Assembly: GCA_963824545.1 (NCBI GenBank)
Contig: CAWGPP010000002.1
Span: forward strand, 186,001 to 250,000
Reading direction: 5' to 3'
DNA from: Bog-532 sp963824545
GTDB taxonomy: Bacteria > Actinomycetota > Actinomycetes > Streptosporangiales > Streptosporangiaceae
Length of the DNA: 64,000 nucleotides
Each line of letters opens with the position of its first letter. Position 1 is the first letter of the stretch. Positions 18,888 through 28,601 of this stretch are shown here, piece by piece. The position numbers and the translations under genes are program-made. The notes beneath the pieces were generated by a model that ran no database searches, was not told where the DNA came from, and saw nothing but the letters and a program-made list of their open reading frames with translations.

Positions 18888-19308
18888 GGCGAGCGAGCCG
18901 GCCGGGCGGCCGCGCCGCGCGATGCGCGGTGAGGAAGGTCCGGGCTCCGCAGGGCAGGGTGGTCGGTAACGCCGACCCGGGGTGACCCGCGGGACAGTGC
19001 CACAGAAAACAGACCGCCGTCCCGGGCCGGCCGATGGCTGGCCCGGGACGGTAAGGGTGAAACGGTGGTGTAAGAGACCACCAGCGCCGCAGGTGACTGC
19101 GGCGGCTCGGTAAACCCCACCCGGAGCAAGGCCAAGAGGGAGGCGGTCCCGGAAGGTTCCGTTTCCTGCGCGAGCGTTTGAGGGCGGCCCGTCCGATGCT
19201 CGCGGGTAGGCCGCACGAGGCTGCCGGCAACGGCAGTCCCAGATGGATGGCCGCCGGCCCGCTTCACGCGGGTGCACAGAACCCGGCCTACAGGCCGACT
19301 CGCTCGCC
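18888..19308 (+). ncRNA. rnpB: RNase P RNA, bacterial class A
   Basis: About 421 nt. The ends pair: GGCGAGC at 18888 with GCTCGCC at 19302-19308. Universal RNase P blocks occur in order: GAGGAAGGTCCGGGCTCC, ACAGTGCCACAGAAAACAG, GGTAAGGGTGAAACGGTGG, GTAAGAGACCACCAG, AAACCCCACCCGGAGCAAG, AGATGGATGGCCGCC and ACAGAACCCGGCCTACAGG. It is the catalytic RNA that removes the 5' leader of pre-tRNAs, with protein RnpA encoded elsewhere. It is transcribed towards the lectin gene, which is convergent. Confidence 0.97.
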
Positions 19309-19366
19309 ACCTACGCCGTTGACCTGGACCGGAACGCTGCTCAGCAGGCAGCCCGGGCCATCGTGG

Positions 19367-20355
19367 TCACGGGCACACCAGGATGCCTCCCAGTGATGCC
19401 CAGCCGGACCAGCCGTTGCTGGGGGCCGTCTGCCACATATGCCACAGCGCGTTGTCGGTGCCGCGCGCGAACACCTCGAGGCGGCCGTCGGCGTCGGACG
19501 TTACGACCGGGCCGCTGGTGATTTCGCCGCCGAGCGACGCCCAGCCGGACCAGGTCTCCTTGTTGGCGGCGGTCTGCCAGATGTGCCACAGCGCGTTGTC
19601 CGTGCCGCGGGCGAATGCCTCAAGGCGGCCGTCGGCGTTGCGGCCCACGGACGCTTCGCTGGTGATGATCCCGCCCAGCGATGCCCAGCTGGACCACCCG
19701 TTGTTCGGGGCGGTCTGCCAGATGTGCCACAGCGCGTTGTCCGTGCCGCGGGCGAACACCTCGATGCAGCCGTTGGCGTCGGTGGCGATGACCGGCTCGC
19801 TGGTGATGATCCCGCCCAGCGATGCCCAGCCGGACCAGGTCTCCTTGTTGGCGGCGGTCTGCCAGATGTGCCATAGGGCGTGGTCGGTGCCGCGGGCGAA
19901 TGCTTCGAGGCGGCCGTCGGCGTTGCGCGCCACTTCCGGCTCGCTGGTGATGATGCCGCCCAGCGATGCCCAGCTGGACCACCCGTTGTTCGGGGCGGTC
20001 TGCCAGATGTGCCACAGGGCCTTGTCGGTGCCGCGGGCGAACACCTCGATGCAGCCGTTGGCGTCGGTCGCAATGACCGGGTCGCTGGTGATGATGCCGC
20101 CCAGCGATGCCCAGCCGGACCACCCGTTGTTGGGCGCGGTCTGCCACATGTGCCACAGCGCGTTGTCGGTGCCCCGGGCGAATGCTTCCAGGCGGCCGTC
20201 GGCGTTGCGCGCCACTTCCGGCTCGCTGGTGATGATGCCGCCGAGCGATGCCCAGCCGGACCACCCGTTGTTCGGGGCGGTCTGCCAGATGTGCCAGAGC
20301 GCGTTGTCGGTGCCCTGCGCGAACACCTCCAGGCGGCCGTCCGCGTTGTGGGCCA
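19367..20355 (-). repeat. Seven tandem repeats of about 141 bp encoding propeller blades
   Basis: Blades 1, 2, 4 and 6 resemble each other (ARNADGRLEAF type), and blades 3 and 5 carry the ATDANGCIEVF type with nearly identical DNA. Blades 4 and 6 carry a two-residue longer turn (ANKETWSG). This pattern implies duplication of two-blade units. Confidence 0.85.
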
Positions 20356-21163
20356 CGCGCTTCATGAGGCCCGGTTCGACGATGCCGAACGGGTTGTCCG
20401 AGGTCACCGTGACCGCCTGGGTGGCCGCCTTCAGATCCGCGTATGCGGTGCTCTTCCCGGTCAGCGTCTTGTAGTTGTCAGCGAGCGTCGCGCCGCCCGC
20501 CTGGGTCACCTCCGCCTTGCTGTACCCGAGGGACAGCATCCAGTAGATGTACAGGACGGCGCAGCCGGTCGAGGCGTAGTCCCGGTCGGTTTGCTCGGTG
20601 GTGGTCACCCAGTCCGGATACCCGGCCGACACCCAGCTCGGTCCGGTGATACCCCACGATGGGAACGATCCGTAGGGAGTAGACACCTCGGCGCAGAAGC
20701 GGGACAAGCCCTCGCCGTTGCTGTAGCCGCACCCCCACCCCCGGCCCTGCGCGCCCATAAAGCATTCCGACAGCTCGGCCACGTACAGGGCCATTTCCAC
20801 GTCGGCCGCATTCGGGAGGGCGAAGGTCGAGTCGACGTAGATGGTGCCGCCAGAGGTGAAATCGCAGCCGTAGTGGTATGCCCCGCCACTGCCGTCATTC
20901 TTTCCGCTCAGCGGAGCGACAATGACCGAGACGGAGCCTCCTTGAATGCCGAAGAAGGCTTCCATTTCGCCGTAGGTGCCCACGACGCGGCCGAGTATCT
21001 CGGAGGCGAGTGTCTTGCCCGCGGTGCCCAGGGACGTTGCGTAATACACGCTGATCTTCCCGGCGGTGCCGACCTCCGTTGACGGGTAATCCAGCCCGGC
21101 GGTTACGGCATCGAGAGGTTTACGGACGAATTCCGGGTGCAGAAACTCTCGGTTAACTGGCAC
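19367..21163 (-). CDS. Seven-repeat beta-propeller lectin (PLL/tachylectin-like) with N-terminal domain of unknown function
   Basis: 598 aa from GTG 21163 (ribosome-binding site AGAAGGAGA). Residues of about 1-270 form a folded domain with no clear assignment (YATSLGTAGKTLASEILGRV, GGSVSVIVAPLSGKNDGSGG, ECFMGAQGRGWGCGYSNGEG). The spacing recalls zincin-like peptidases, but the HExxH motif is absent. Seven repeats of about 47 aa follow, each with NADGRLEVFARGTDNALWH, IWQTAPNNGWSGWASLGG and a short linker, the pattern of sugar-binding PLL-type propellers. No signal peptide is seen, so secretion, if any, needs another route. Repeats alternate between two near-identical types, suggesting recent duplication. 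The role could be in host, fungal or self recognition; that is inference. Confidence 0.85.
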   Translation of the reverse strand: MPVNREFLHPEFVRKPLDAVTAGLDYPSTEVGTAGKISVYYATSLGTAGKTLASEILGRVVGTYGEMEAFFGIQGGSVSVIVAPLSGKNDGSGGAYHYGCDFTSGGTIYVDSTFALPNAADVEMALYVAELSECFMGAQGRGWGCGYSNGEGLSRFCAEVSTPYGSFPSWGITGPSWVSAGYPDWVTTTEQTDRDYASTGCAVLYIYWMLSLGYSKAEVTQAGGATLADNYKTLTGKSTAYADLKAATQAVTVTSDNPFGIVEPGLMKRVAHNADGRLEVFAQGTDNALWHIWQTAPNNGWSGWASLGGIITSEPEVARNADGRLEAFARGTDNALWHMWQTAPNNGWSGWASLGGIITSDPVIATDANGCIEVFARGTDKALWHIWQTAPNNGWSSWASLGGIITSEPEVARNADGRLEAFARGTDHALWHIWQTAANKETWSGWASLGGIITSEPVIATDANGCIEVFARGTDNALWHIWQTAPNNGWSSWASLGGIITSEASVGRNADGRLEAFARGTDNALWHIWQTAANKETWSGWASLGGEITSGPVVTSDADGRLEVFARGTDNALWHMWQTAPSNGWSGWASLGGILVCP

Positions 21164-21529
21164 GGCTTCTCCTTCTGGTCCGGATTTGGACTGACAGAGC
21201 CCCACGTGACGCGCCGATTTCAGAAGATCTTGTTCCCCCGAACTTTGGCCATGGCCTTTTTGGACTCGGTTAAGAGCACGGCTGCACGGCGAAGTAATGA
21301 AACGCTGAGTAAGACTCGAACTGCACGATATCCTCCGCCCCCTGAACACAGTCAAGACACCCGCGACTAACCGTGAGCCACATTCACCTAGCCGTCGAGG
21401 CAGGATTCTATAATGTGCTCAACCGGGCACGCTGAGTCAAGAGCTAACCTGGCCAGGTACCGGGAAGAGGCGTGTGAGTTGCGCAAACAGGTTCTGGTTC
21501 TGCGTCTTGACCGGTGCAACAATGGGAGC

Positions 21530-21880
21530 GTGGGCGATGACCGGGACGCGACGCTGGCAGACACCCTGGCCGAGGTCGGCCGGAGAGTCGGGCAGGCCGT
21601 GACGGATGCGGTCGAGCGCATGCGGCCGGCCGCCGATGCGCTCACCGAGGCGGCGAACCGCCCGGAGGTACGGGCGGTGATCCAGCGCGCCGAGAAGGCC
21701 ATGCGGCGCAGGCCGTGCCTGTGCTTCTGCTCGAAAGCCCATCCGGCCGACCACGGTATCTGCGAAGTGTTCGACGCGGTGATCACGGGCCAGTACAGCT
21801 CGGATCTGCTGGGCGACCTCGATGTGCCGTTGTGCGCCCCGTGCGCCGCGTCCCGGGCCGCGCGCACCTTCACGAGGTGA
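21530..21880 (+). CDS. Small Cys-rich protein of unknown function
   Basis: About 116 aa from GTG 21530 (VGDDRDATLADTLAEVGRRV), preceded by GGGAG. An N-terminal helical half (ADALTEAANRPEVRAVIQR) is followed by a Cys-rich C-terminus with CLCFCSKAHPADHGICE and CAPCAASR, plausibly a metal-binding knuckle. I do not recognise the family. The frame is open further upstream to 21413, where an ATG overlaps a TATAAT-like box at 21409-21414. The later GTG is preferred because the sequence before it looks non-coding. It is divergent from the lectin gene. Confidence 0.6.
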   Translation: MGDDRDATLADTLAEVGRRVGQAVTDAVERMRPAADALTEAANRPEVRAVIQRAEKAMRRRPCLCFCSKAHPADHGICEVFDAVITGQYSSDLLGDLDVPLCAPCAASRAARTFTR

Positions 21881-22042
21881 TGGCCGCAACCCGCTGCGGC
21901 GAGGCGCCCGTGCGGGAGCGGCGCAGCAGGGCGGGTCGGCGCGCGGCGAAGCGGGGGCGGGGCCGGAGCGCGGCAAAGCACCGTCCGGGCCGCCCGGACC
22001 GGGGGACGGCCCAGGTCTGGGGACCTGGGCCACCCAGGTCGG

Positions 22043-23665
22043 CTAGCCCTTGACGCGCTGCATGCGGCCGGCCCATTCCGCGTCGCGGAGCAGGAACTTC
22101 TGGATCTTCCCGGTCGGGGTCTTCGGGAGCTGCACCGTGATGTCGATGTCGCGCGGCGCCTTGTAACCGGCGATCTTGGTCTTCACGTGGGCCATCAGGT
22201 CGGCCGGGGTGGCGTTGCCGCCGGGGCGCAGTACGACGTAGGCCTTCGGGCGCTCGCCCCATTTTTCGTCCGGTACCCCGACGACCGCCACCTCCAGCAC
22301 GGCCGGGTGGCTCATGAGGGCCTGTTCCACCTCGATCGTGGAGATGTTCTCCCCGCCGGAGATCACGATGTCCTTGGCCCGGTCCCGCAGTTCGATGTAA
22401 CCGTCCGGGTGCATGACGCCGAGGTCCCCGCTGTGGAACCAGCCGCCGCGGAACGCCTCGGCGGTGGCGTCCTCGTCCAGGTAGTAGCCGGTCATCACGG
22501 TGTTGCCGCGCATGACGATCTCGCCCATCGTGTTGCTGTCGGCCGGGACGTCGGCCATCTCCGCGTCCACGACCCGGATGATGTCGGCCTGGATCATGCT
22601 GACGCCCTGCCGGGCCTGCAGCACGGCGCGCTGTTCGGCGTCCAGGTCCGCCCATTCCGGCTGGTACTGGCAGAAGGATATCGGCCCGTAGGTCTCGGTC
22701 AGCCCGTAGACGTGCACGATGGTGAACCCCATCCGCTCCATGTGCAGGAGCGTCGTGGGGCTGGGCGGCGCGCCGGCCGTGGTGATCAGGACCGGGCGCT
22801 CCAGCTGGTCGGCCTCGGGCGCGTTCAGGATCGTGGTGACCACCGTCGGGGCGGCGTTGAGGTGGGTGACGCCGTGCTCGCGAACCTGGGCCCAGATCGC
22901 GTCGCCCCGTACCTCGCGCAGGCACACGTGGGTGGCGCCGATGGCGGTGATGGCCCACGGGGTGCACCAGCCGTTGCAGTGGAACATCGGCAGCGTCCAT
23001 AGGTAGACGCTGTTCTCGTCGTGCCGGGAGTGCACGATCTGGGCGAACGAGTTCAGGTAGGCGCCCCGGTGGGTGTAGATGACACCCTTCGGCTGCCCGG
23101 TGGTGCCGGACGTGTAGTTGATCGAGATCGGCGTATGCTCCTCCGCGACCGACCAGGGCAGCGGGTCCCCGGTGGCCCGGCCGAGGAACTCGGCGTACGT
23201 CACGATCCGCGGGTCGGCGGCCAGATCGGCCCCGGAGGGTTCGGCCTCGCTGTCCTCGGCTACCACCAGCTGCGTCACCGTGTCGAGGCCCTTCGTGGCG
23301 GCCACCGCGGTGGACAGCAACGCGGCGTCGGCGACCAGGATCTTCGCACCCGAATGACGCAGGATGTACGCCATCTCTTCCGCGACGAGCCGGGTGTTCA
23401 TCGCGACCAGGATCCCGCCCGCCAGCGGCACGGCGAAGTGCCCGATGAGCATTTCGGGCAGGTTCGGCATCAGGTAGGCGACCCGGTCGCCCGGCTCGAT
23501 GCCGGACGCGTGCAGCGCCCGCCCCACCCGCGCGGTCTCGGCTTCCAGTTCGGCGTAACTGAGCCGCCGCCGGCCGTAGATCACGGCGGTCTTGGCGGGG
23601 AACACCCGGGCCGACCGGGGCAGGAACGACAGGGGGGTTAGCGCTGTATCAGAAACCGAATCCAT
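22043..23665 (-). CDS. AMP-dependent acyl-CoA synthetase (fatty-acid--CoA ligase family)
   Basis: 540 aa from ATG 23665, with AAAGGAG upstream. ANL-superfamily motifs: YTSGTTGQPKGVIYTHRG (A3), YGLTETYGPISF (A5), HSGDLGVMHPDGYIELRDR (A7/A8) and PKTPTGKIQKFLLRD with the catalytic Lys (A10). It activates a carboxylic acid as acyl-adenylate and transfers it to CoA in the cytosol. Its closest kin by eye are medium/long-chain fatty-acid or aryl-acid ligases (an FHCNGWCTPWAI-type substrate region). The gene stands alone. The upstream GNAT-synthetase gene has the same orientation but is more than 300 nt away. Confidence 0.9.
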   Translation of the reverse strand: MDSVSDTALTPLSFLPRSARVFPAKTAVIYGRRRLSYAELEAETARVGRALHASGIEPGDRVAYLMPNLPEMLIGHFAVPLAGGILVAMNTRLVAEEMAYILRHSGAKILVADAALLSTAVAATKGLDTVTQLVVAEDSEAEPSGADLAADPRIVTYAEFLGRATGDPLPWSVAEEHTPISINYTSGTTGQPKGVIYTHRGAYLNSFAQIVHSRHDENSVYLWTLPMFHCNGWCTPWAITAIGATHVCLREVRGDAIWAQVREHGVTHLNAAPTVVTTILNAPEADQLERPVLITTAGAPPSPTTLLHMERMGFTIVHVYGLTETYGPISFCQYQPEWADLDAEQRAVLQARQGVSMIQADIIRVVDAEMADVPADSNTMGEIVMRGNTVMTGYYLDEDATAEAFRGGWFHSGDLGVMHPDGYIELRDRAKDIVISGGENISTIEVEQALMSHPAVLEVAVVGVPDEKWGERPKAYVVLRPGGNATPADLMAHVKTKIAGYKAPRDIDITVQLPKTPTGKIQKFLLRDAEWAGRMQRVKG

Positions 23666-23968
23666 GGTGATCGATGCTCCTTTGCCACGATCTGCGCCGT
23701 CTCCGCTGTGTGGCGGCGCACGTTTAGCTCCAGAACTCCACCTCAGAGCCATTTAACGGCCGCCGATAGGGGAAAAGGTCCCTCCCCCCGATGGCCCTCG
23801 GGTCGGCATGATGTCCGGAAACCGGGCGCTGACCAGTGCCACAGTGATGACGGCCGAGGCGGCGGCGGCGTTCATCGCCCGCACAGCCCAGGATAGGTAA
23901 CGGGCCCGTCGACGCCACCCGCGCGCCGAGGTCAAGCGGGCGGACCGGCTCCGCGGCGAGTCGCCCGG
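23666..23968. other. Intergenic stretch without a convincing gene
   Basis: About 300 bp between the acyl-CoA ligase start and the acetyltransferase stop. No strong coding signal, hairpin or repeat is seen. It presumably contains the ligase promoter. Confidence 0.5.
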
Positions 23969-26647
23969 TCAGGGCAGGCGGCGCAGGTGGGCGTCCGCGG
24001 GGTCGGCGGCCTGCAGCCGGATCCGCGCATCGACGGCCTGCGCGCCGTCCGGGCGGGCGAAGATCGGGCTCAGTTCGAGTTCCGCGATCTGCGGCAGGTC
24101 ATCGGCCATCCGGGAGAGGCGGAGCAGCAGGTCGCGGAGCGCGCCGAGGTCGGCGCCCGGGGTGCCCGGGTGCCCGAGCAGCAGCGGGGCGGCTTTTATC
24201 GAGCGGATCAGCGCGTCGGCGTCGGCTTCGGTCAGCGGGGCGAGCCGCCCCGCCCGGTCGGCCAGCGCATCGGCGGCCGGGCCGCCGGCCCCGAACAGCA
24301 CCAGCGTGCCGACCGCCTGGTCCTGCAGCAAGCTGATCATCAATTCGACGCCGCCGGTGACCATCGGCCGGACGATCACACCGGCCAGCCGGTCCCCGAA
24401 GGTTTCCGCCAGCGACCGGAACCCGCTCCGGACCTCGTCCAGGCCATGCAGGTCGATGAGCAGGGCGCCGGCGCCACGCGCCCGCACCAGGCCGGGGACG
24501 TCCGCGCGGAGCGCAACCGGCCCGCCGAAATATGCCGCCGCGGCGGCGGCGCCCTCCTCGGTGACGACCCCCATGCTGTCGACCAGCCGCACGCCGTAGC
24601 AGTCCAGCAACTCCACGGTGAGATCCAGGGACAGCCAGCCGCTGCCTCGTGAGCTCTTGAGAAAATCGGTGACCAGTTCCCTGGCCCGGTCCTGGTGCAG
24701 GCCGTCAGGGTCGGGAATGGTGGCCGGGGGGACCGACCGCCACTCGCCGTAGCGCGCGGCGTGGCCCAGGGCGCGCGCGGCGGACTCGGCGTAGGCGTAG
24801 GCCGGGATGGCGGGGCAGTCCGTGTCCGGGGCGTGCAGCAGCCGGACCACCTCCGCCTGGTCCAGCATCGCCGCGGCGACCGGCACGGGCACCCTCGCGG
24901 CGGCGACCTCGGAACCCAGCTCACTGTTCGCGGTCTTGGTCGTCAGCGCCAGCACCGCGTCGACGCCCGGATCGGCGCCGGCCAGTTCCAGGCACTGGCG
25001 GAAGCGCCCCGGGCTGACCAGCACGGTGGTATCGACCGGCCCCGCCACGGTGGCGTCCGCGGGCAGGATGGCCCGGAGCATCTGCTGGGTGTCCAGGGTG
25101 AGCGTGGCGACATCCAGGCCCGCGTCACCGCACGCGTCGGCGGCGAGCACCGCGGCGCCGCGGGTGTTGGACACGAGCGCGACCCGGCTTCCGGCGGGTA
25201 CCGGCTGGGAGGCGAGCAGGGCCGCGGTGTCGAGCATCTCGCCGAGGTGCGCGGTGGCGATCACTCCCGCCTGCTCGAACAGGGCCTGCCGGGTGAGCAG
25301 CGGGGTAGCCGCCGCGGCGCGCGCCCCGGCCAGCCGCCGCCCCGTCATGGACCGGCCCACGCTCACGGTCATGACCGGCATGCTGCGCCCGACCCGGCGC
25401 GCGGTACGGACGAACTTGGGCGGGTTCCCGATCGATTCCAGGTACAGCAGGGCCAGCTTGGTCGCCGGGTCGGACTCCCACCACAGCAGCATGTCCTCGC
25501 CGGATACGTCGTCCATGTCGCCCAGCGAGACCAGTGAGGAGATCCCGACGCCGATCCGGGAGAGGTGGTCAACCAGCACGAAGCCGGTGCCGCCGGTCGA
25601 CTGCAGGGCCAGGCCCACGCAGCCCGGCCGCGGATGCCGGGCCGAATACGTCGCGTTCAGGCCGACGCTGGTGTCGGCCACCCCGAAGCTGGCCGGCCCG
25701 ACCATGCGCATGCCGTGCCGGCGGCAGATGTTCCGGAGCTCGGCGCGGCCCGCGCCGCCGAGGCCCGCCGCGATCACCACCAGCGCCTTGACCCCGCGCT
25801 GCCCGCATTCCTCCGCGATGCCGATCACGGGCGCCGCCGGCGCGGCGATGACGGCCAGGTCGACGCCCTCGGGCAGCTCGGCCGCCGACGGCACGCAGCG
25901 GACGCCCTCCAGTTCGGTCGCGGCCGGGTTGACCGCGTAGACCGGGCCGGTGAAGCCGCTGCTCAGGATGTTCCGCAGGATCGAACGCCCGACCGACCGG
26001 GATCGCTGGCTCACGCCGATCACGGCGACCGAGGCGGGCCTCAGCGCGTGCTGCAGGCTGGCCAGGCCGGCCGACCGTTCGCGCGCGTCCACCGCCTCGC
26101 GGTAGGTGCCGAGCGTGACGTCGGCCTCGCCGGCCGGCAGCGGGAAGGTCAGGTCGTACACGCCGTCGGCCAGGGCGCGGTGGGCCAGCAGGCCGGCGTC
26201 GGCGAACACCTTCAGCATGGGCGCGTTCTCGCTGAGCGTCTCCGCGGTGAAGGCGTGCAGGCCGGCCCTGCGGGCCAGCGAGATCAGGTGTTCCAGCAGC
26301 AGCATCCCGACGCCGCGACGGTGCATGTCGTCGGCGACGGTGAAGGCGACCTCCGCCGACAGCGACGGCGGGCCGTCGCGCTCGTAGCTGCCGCAGCCGA
26401 TCACCTGGCCGTCCAGCAGCGCGAGCAGCGCAACGTGGTCCGGGGTCGGCGGCCGGCAGAGCCGCTGCGCCTCCCGCCCGGCCGCGCGGGTGCTCATGCT
26501 GAAGAACCGCAGGTAAAGACTGTCCGGTGAGAGTTTCTCGTGCATCTCCCGTACCGCGTCCACATCGTCCGGCCGCGCGGGCCGGATCTCGATCGTGGTG
26601 CCGTCGGTCAGCAGGGCGTAGACACTGGGCTCTCCATCTGTGCTCAC
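23969..26647 (-). CDS. GNAT acetyltransferase fused to ADP-forming acyl-CoA synthetase-like domains (Pat-type)
   Basis: 892 aa from GTG 26647, with GGGGAGGGG upstream. Residues of about 10-165 are a GNAT domain (TIEIRPARPDDVDAVREMHE; acetyl-CoA loop HRRGVGMLLLEHL). Next is a CoA-binding SucD-like domain (VAVIGVSQRSRSVGRSILRN, GVKALVVIAAGLGG), a succinyl-CoA-ligase-like region and an ATP-grasp-type end (GGPVALRADVPGLVRARG, TLVLFGAGGPAADALADR). This is the architecture of bacterial Pat lysine acetyltransferases, which acetylate and inactivate acyl-CoA synthetases. Its position next to an acyl-CoA ligase fits that role (inference). The synthetase domains are often catalytically inactive in this family. 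Confidence 0.88.
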   Translation of the reverse strand: MSTDGEPSVYALLTDGTTIEIRPARPDDVDAVREMHEKLSPDSLYLRFFSMSTRAAGREAQRLCRPPTPDHVALLALLDGQVIGCGSYERDGPPSLSAEVAFTVADDMHRRGVGMLLLEHLISLARRAGLHAFTAETLSENAPMLKVFADAGLLAHRALADGVYDLTFPLPAGEADVTLGTYREAVDARERSAGLASLQHALRPASVAVIGVSQRSRSVGRSILRNILSSGFTGPVYAVNPAATELEGVRCVPSAAELPEGVDLAVIAAPAAPVIGIAEECGQRGVKALVVIAAGLGGAGRAELRNICRRHGMRMVGPASFGVADTSVGLNATYSARHPRPGCVGLALQSTGGTGFVLVDHLSRIGVGISSLVSLGDMDDVSGEDMLLWWESDPATKLALLYLESIGNPPKFVRTARRVGRSMPVMTVSVGRSMTGRRLAGARAAAATPLLTRQALFEQAGVIATAHLGEMLDTAALLASQPVPAGSRVALVSNTRGAAVLAADACGDAGLDVATLTLDTQQMLRAILPADATVAGPVDTTVLVSPGRFRQCLELAGADPGVDAVLALTTKTANSELGSEVAAARVPVPVAAAMLDQAEVVRLLHAPDTDCPAIPAYAYAESAARALGHAARYGEWRSVPPATIPDPDGLHQDRARELVTDFLKSSRGSGWLSLDLTVELLDCYGVRLVDSMGVVTEEGAAAAAAYFGGPVALRADVPGLVRARGAGALLIDLHGLDEVRSGFRSLAETFGDRLAGVIVRPMVTGGVELMISLLQDQAVGTLVLFGAGGPAADALADRAGRLAPLTEADADALIRSIKAAPLLLGHPGTPGADLGALRDLLLRLSRMADDLPQIAELELSPIFARPDGAQAVDARIRLQAADPADAHLRRLP

Positions 26648-26797
26648 GGCACCCCTCCCCGGCGCGCGACGGCAGCCGCCGTCGCGTCTCTTCTGCATTA
26701 TGGGGGGCCGCGGCGGTCAACGGGGCCCACGGTGGCAGAAGTGCCGCGGGGGATAAGGACGAGTCCCGCGTGCGCGATGCTCCGCCCGACGGGCCCG

Positions 26798-27694
26798 TCA
26801 GCGCGGTCCGGCGGCGTGCCCGGCGAGCCAGTCCAGCGCCGCCGGGGCGGCGCCGAGCACCGAGACGTGGCCGTCGTCCGGGCGCAGCCACAGCTCGGCC
26901 GCCGGGCAGTGGGCGGCCAGCCACGCGCCGTGTGCGCTGGGGACGATCCGGTCCTGGCCCCCGTGCAGGAACAGGACCGGCGGCGTCACCTGGCCGGGGG
27001 TGAACCCCCACCGGGCGACGTAGGCCAGATTGTCGTCCACCGCCGCGTCCAGACCGCTGGCCGCGGCTTTCCCGGCCACCCCGGCCAGCCACGCCCAGGG
27101 GCCGTCGAGCGCGGCGAGGTCGGCGCCGGTGAACATCTCCGGGTCGAAGCTGGCCGTCGCGTAGTGCTCAGCGAGCGCCGCGTGCCCCCGCAGCGCGGCG
27201 CGCAGCGTGGCCTCGCTGGCGGCCCCCAGGCCCGCGAACCAGTCGAGGCCCGTGGCGCCGAATGGCGCCAGCCCGGACCCGCTGACCACGGCCAGTACCC
27301 GTCCGGGCAGCAGCGCGCCGCAGGCCAGGGCGTGCGTGCCGCCGCCGGAGTGGCCCATGACGGCGAACCGTTCCAGGCCCAGCGCATCGGCGATCCTGGA
27401 CACGTCGGCGGCCGCGGATCCCACGGTCCGGCCCGGGTGCGAAGTGGACCCGCCGTAGCCGGGCCGGTCGTAGGAGACCCAGCGGATACCGTGCCGGGCG
27501 GCGGCCGCGAACAACGGCTCGGGCGGCTCGCCGATGTTCGGCGTGCCGTGCAGCCAGAAGACGGCCAGCCCGGCCCCGTCCGGCCCTGCCCCGTCCGGCC
27601 CGGCCCCGCCCGGCCCTGCCCCGTCCGGCCCGGTGTCGTACACGTGCAGCGTCCGCCCGTCGCCGGCCGGCACGTCAGCCTCTGTCACCCGCAT
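26798..27694 (-). CDS. Alpha/beta hydrolase
   Basis: 298 aa from ATG 27694 (MRVTEADVPAGDGRTLHVYD), with GGAGGGA upstream. The oxyanion region is FWLHGTPNIGEP, the nucleophile elbow GHSGGGTHAL (Ser), the acid LFLHGGQDRIVP (Asp) and the base DDGHVSVLG (His). A complete catalytic triad is therefore visible. A four-unit GPDGAGPGGAG-type insertion (27585-27640) lies between the first strand and the oxyanion loop, an unusual place that matches the expansions elsewhere in the window. The substrate is unknown. It has no obvious operon partner. Confidence 0.88.
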   Translation of the reverse strand: MRVTEADVPAGDGRTLHVYDTGPDGAGPGGAGPDGAGPDGAGLAVFWLHGTPNIGEPPEPLFAAAARHGIRWVSYDRPGYGGSTSHPGRTVGSAAADVSRIADALGLERFAVMGHSGGGTHALACGALLPGRVLAVVSGSGLAPFGATGLDWFAGLGAASEATLRAALRGHAALAEHYATASFDPEMFTGADLAALDGPWAWLAGVAGKAAASGLDAAVDDNLAYVARWGFTPGQVTPPVLFLHGGQDRIVPSAHGAWLAAHCPAAELWLRPDDGHVSVLGAAPAALDWLAGHAAGPR

Positions 27695-27845
27695 AGGTGC
27701 CCGGTCCCTCCGCTCGTCTTGCCGCCGCCGTCGCGACGGCCTATCGCTATGACGGGGCCGCCCGCGCGAAATCATCGCTCAGGGCGCGGCATTCCGGCCG
27801 AGCCCGGGACTCGGGGCGGGTCGGTGGTCCTCGGGCTGCGCGCCC

Positions 27846-28601
27846 TCAGGCCGGGGCGGCCAGCAGCTCGCTGACGGTCACGAACGTGTACCCGGCGTCG
27901 GTCATGGTGCCGACCAGCCGGTCGAGCTGGACCATCAGGGCCGCGTTCGGCTGCGGGCCGCCGTCGTGGGCGAGCACGATGCTGCCGGGGGAGGCGCGGC
28001 GCAGGGCCGCGTCCACGTCGGCCTCCGGGTTGCTCCCGGTGACCGCCTCCGACCACAGCATCACGTCGTAGCGCAGGCTCGCGCACACGGCCAGCCCGAC
28101 GCTGTCGATCCGCCCGTAGGGTGGCCTGCATAGCACCGGAGGGCGGCCGGCCAGCCGGGCCAGCAGTTCGTGGGTCCGCTCCAGGCTGGCCCGGTCGAAC
28201 CCCTCGCCGTGCTGGGTCAGGTCGTTGTGCGCCCAGGTGTGGTTGGCCACCTCGTGGCCGGCGTCGATGGCCCGCGCCACGGCGCCCGGATTCGCCTGTG
28301 CCCGCATGCCGACCAGGAAGAACGTCGATTTTGCGCCGTGCCGCCTGAGGATCCGGAGGACCTGGGGGGTCCACCGCCGGGTCGGGCCGTCGTCCACGGT
28401 CAGCGCGACCAGCCGCGCGGACGGCGCGGTGCGGAACGTCACCGTCGCGCGGCAGGCGGCCGGGCAGGCCGGCCACGCCGGCGTCCGCGCCGTCGGGCTC
28501 TCGCTGGCGGTGGCCGGCCCGGCCGCGAAAGCGCCGGCGGCCCCGGCCGCGCCGCCGGCGGTGAGGAGCCCCATCCCCGTCAGGAACCTTCGGCGTTCCA
28601 T
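27846..28601 (-). CDS. TAT-exported polysaccharide deacetylase (NodB domain)
   Basis: 251 aa. A twin-arginine signal peptide (MERRRFLTGMGLLTAGG, cleaved after about residue 35) is followed by a NodB carbohydrate-esterase-4 domain. Motif 1 is ALTVDDGPTRRWTP (TVDDGP in place of TFDDGP), motif 2 is EVANHTWAHND (metal His), with LCRPPYGRIDS and VLAHDGGPQPNA further on. It probably removes N-acetyl groups from cell-wall or extracellular glycans in a metal-dependent way, outside the membrane. A single-gene transcript is likely. Confidence 0.9.
   Translation of the reverse strand: MERRRFLTGMGLLTAGGAAGAAGAFAAGPATASESPTARTPAWPACPAACRATVTFRTAPSARLVALTVDDGPTRRWTPQVLRILRRHGAKSTFFLVGMRAQANPGAVARAIDAGHEVANHTWAHNDLTQHGEGFDRASLERTHELLARLAGRPPVLCRPPYGRIDSVGLAVCASLRYDVMLWSEAVTGSNPEADVDAALRRASPGSIVLAHDGGPQPNAALMVQLDRLVGTMTDAGYTFVTVSELLAAPA

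Noticed and set aside
21353..21414. TATAAT box and TTGACT-like words near the lectin gene considered as promoters
   Set aside because: Spacing to a partner element is poor (about 20 nt, or no match), so they are only mentioned, not annotated.
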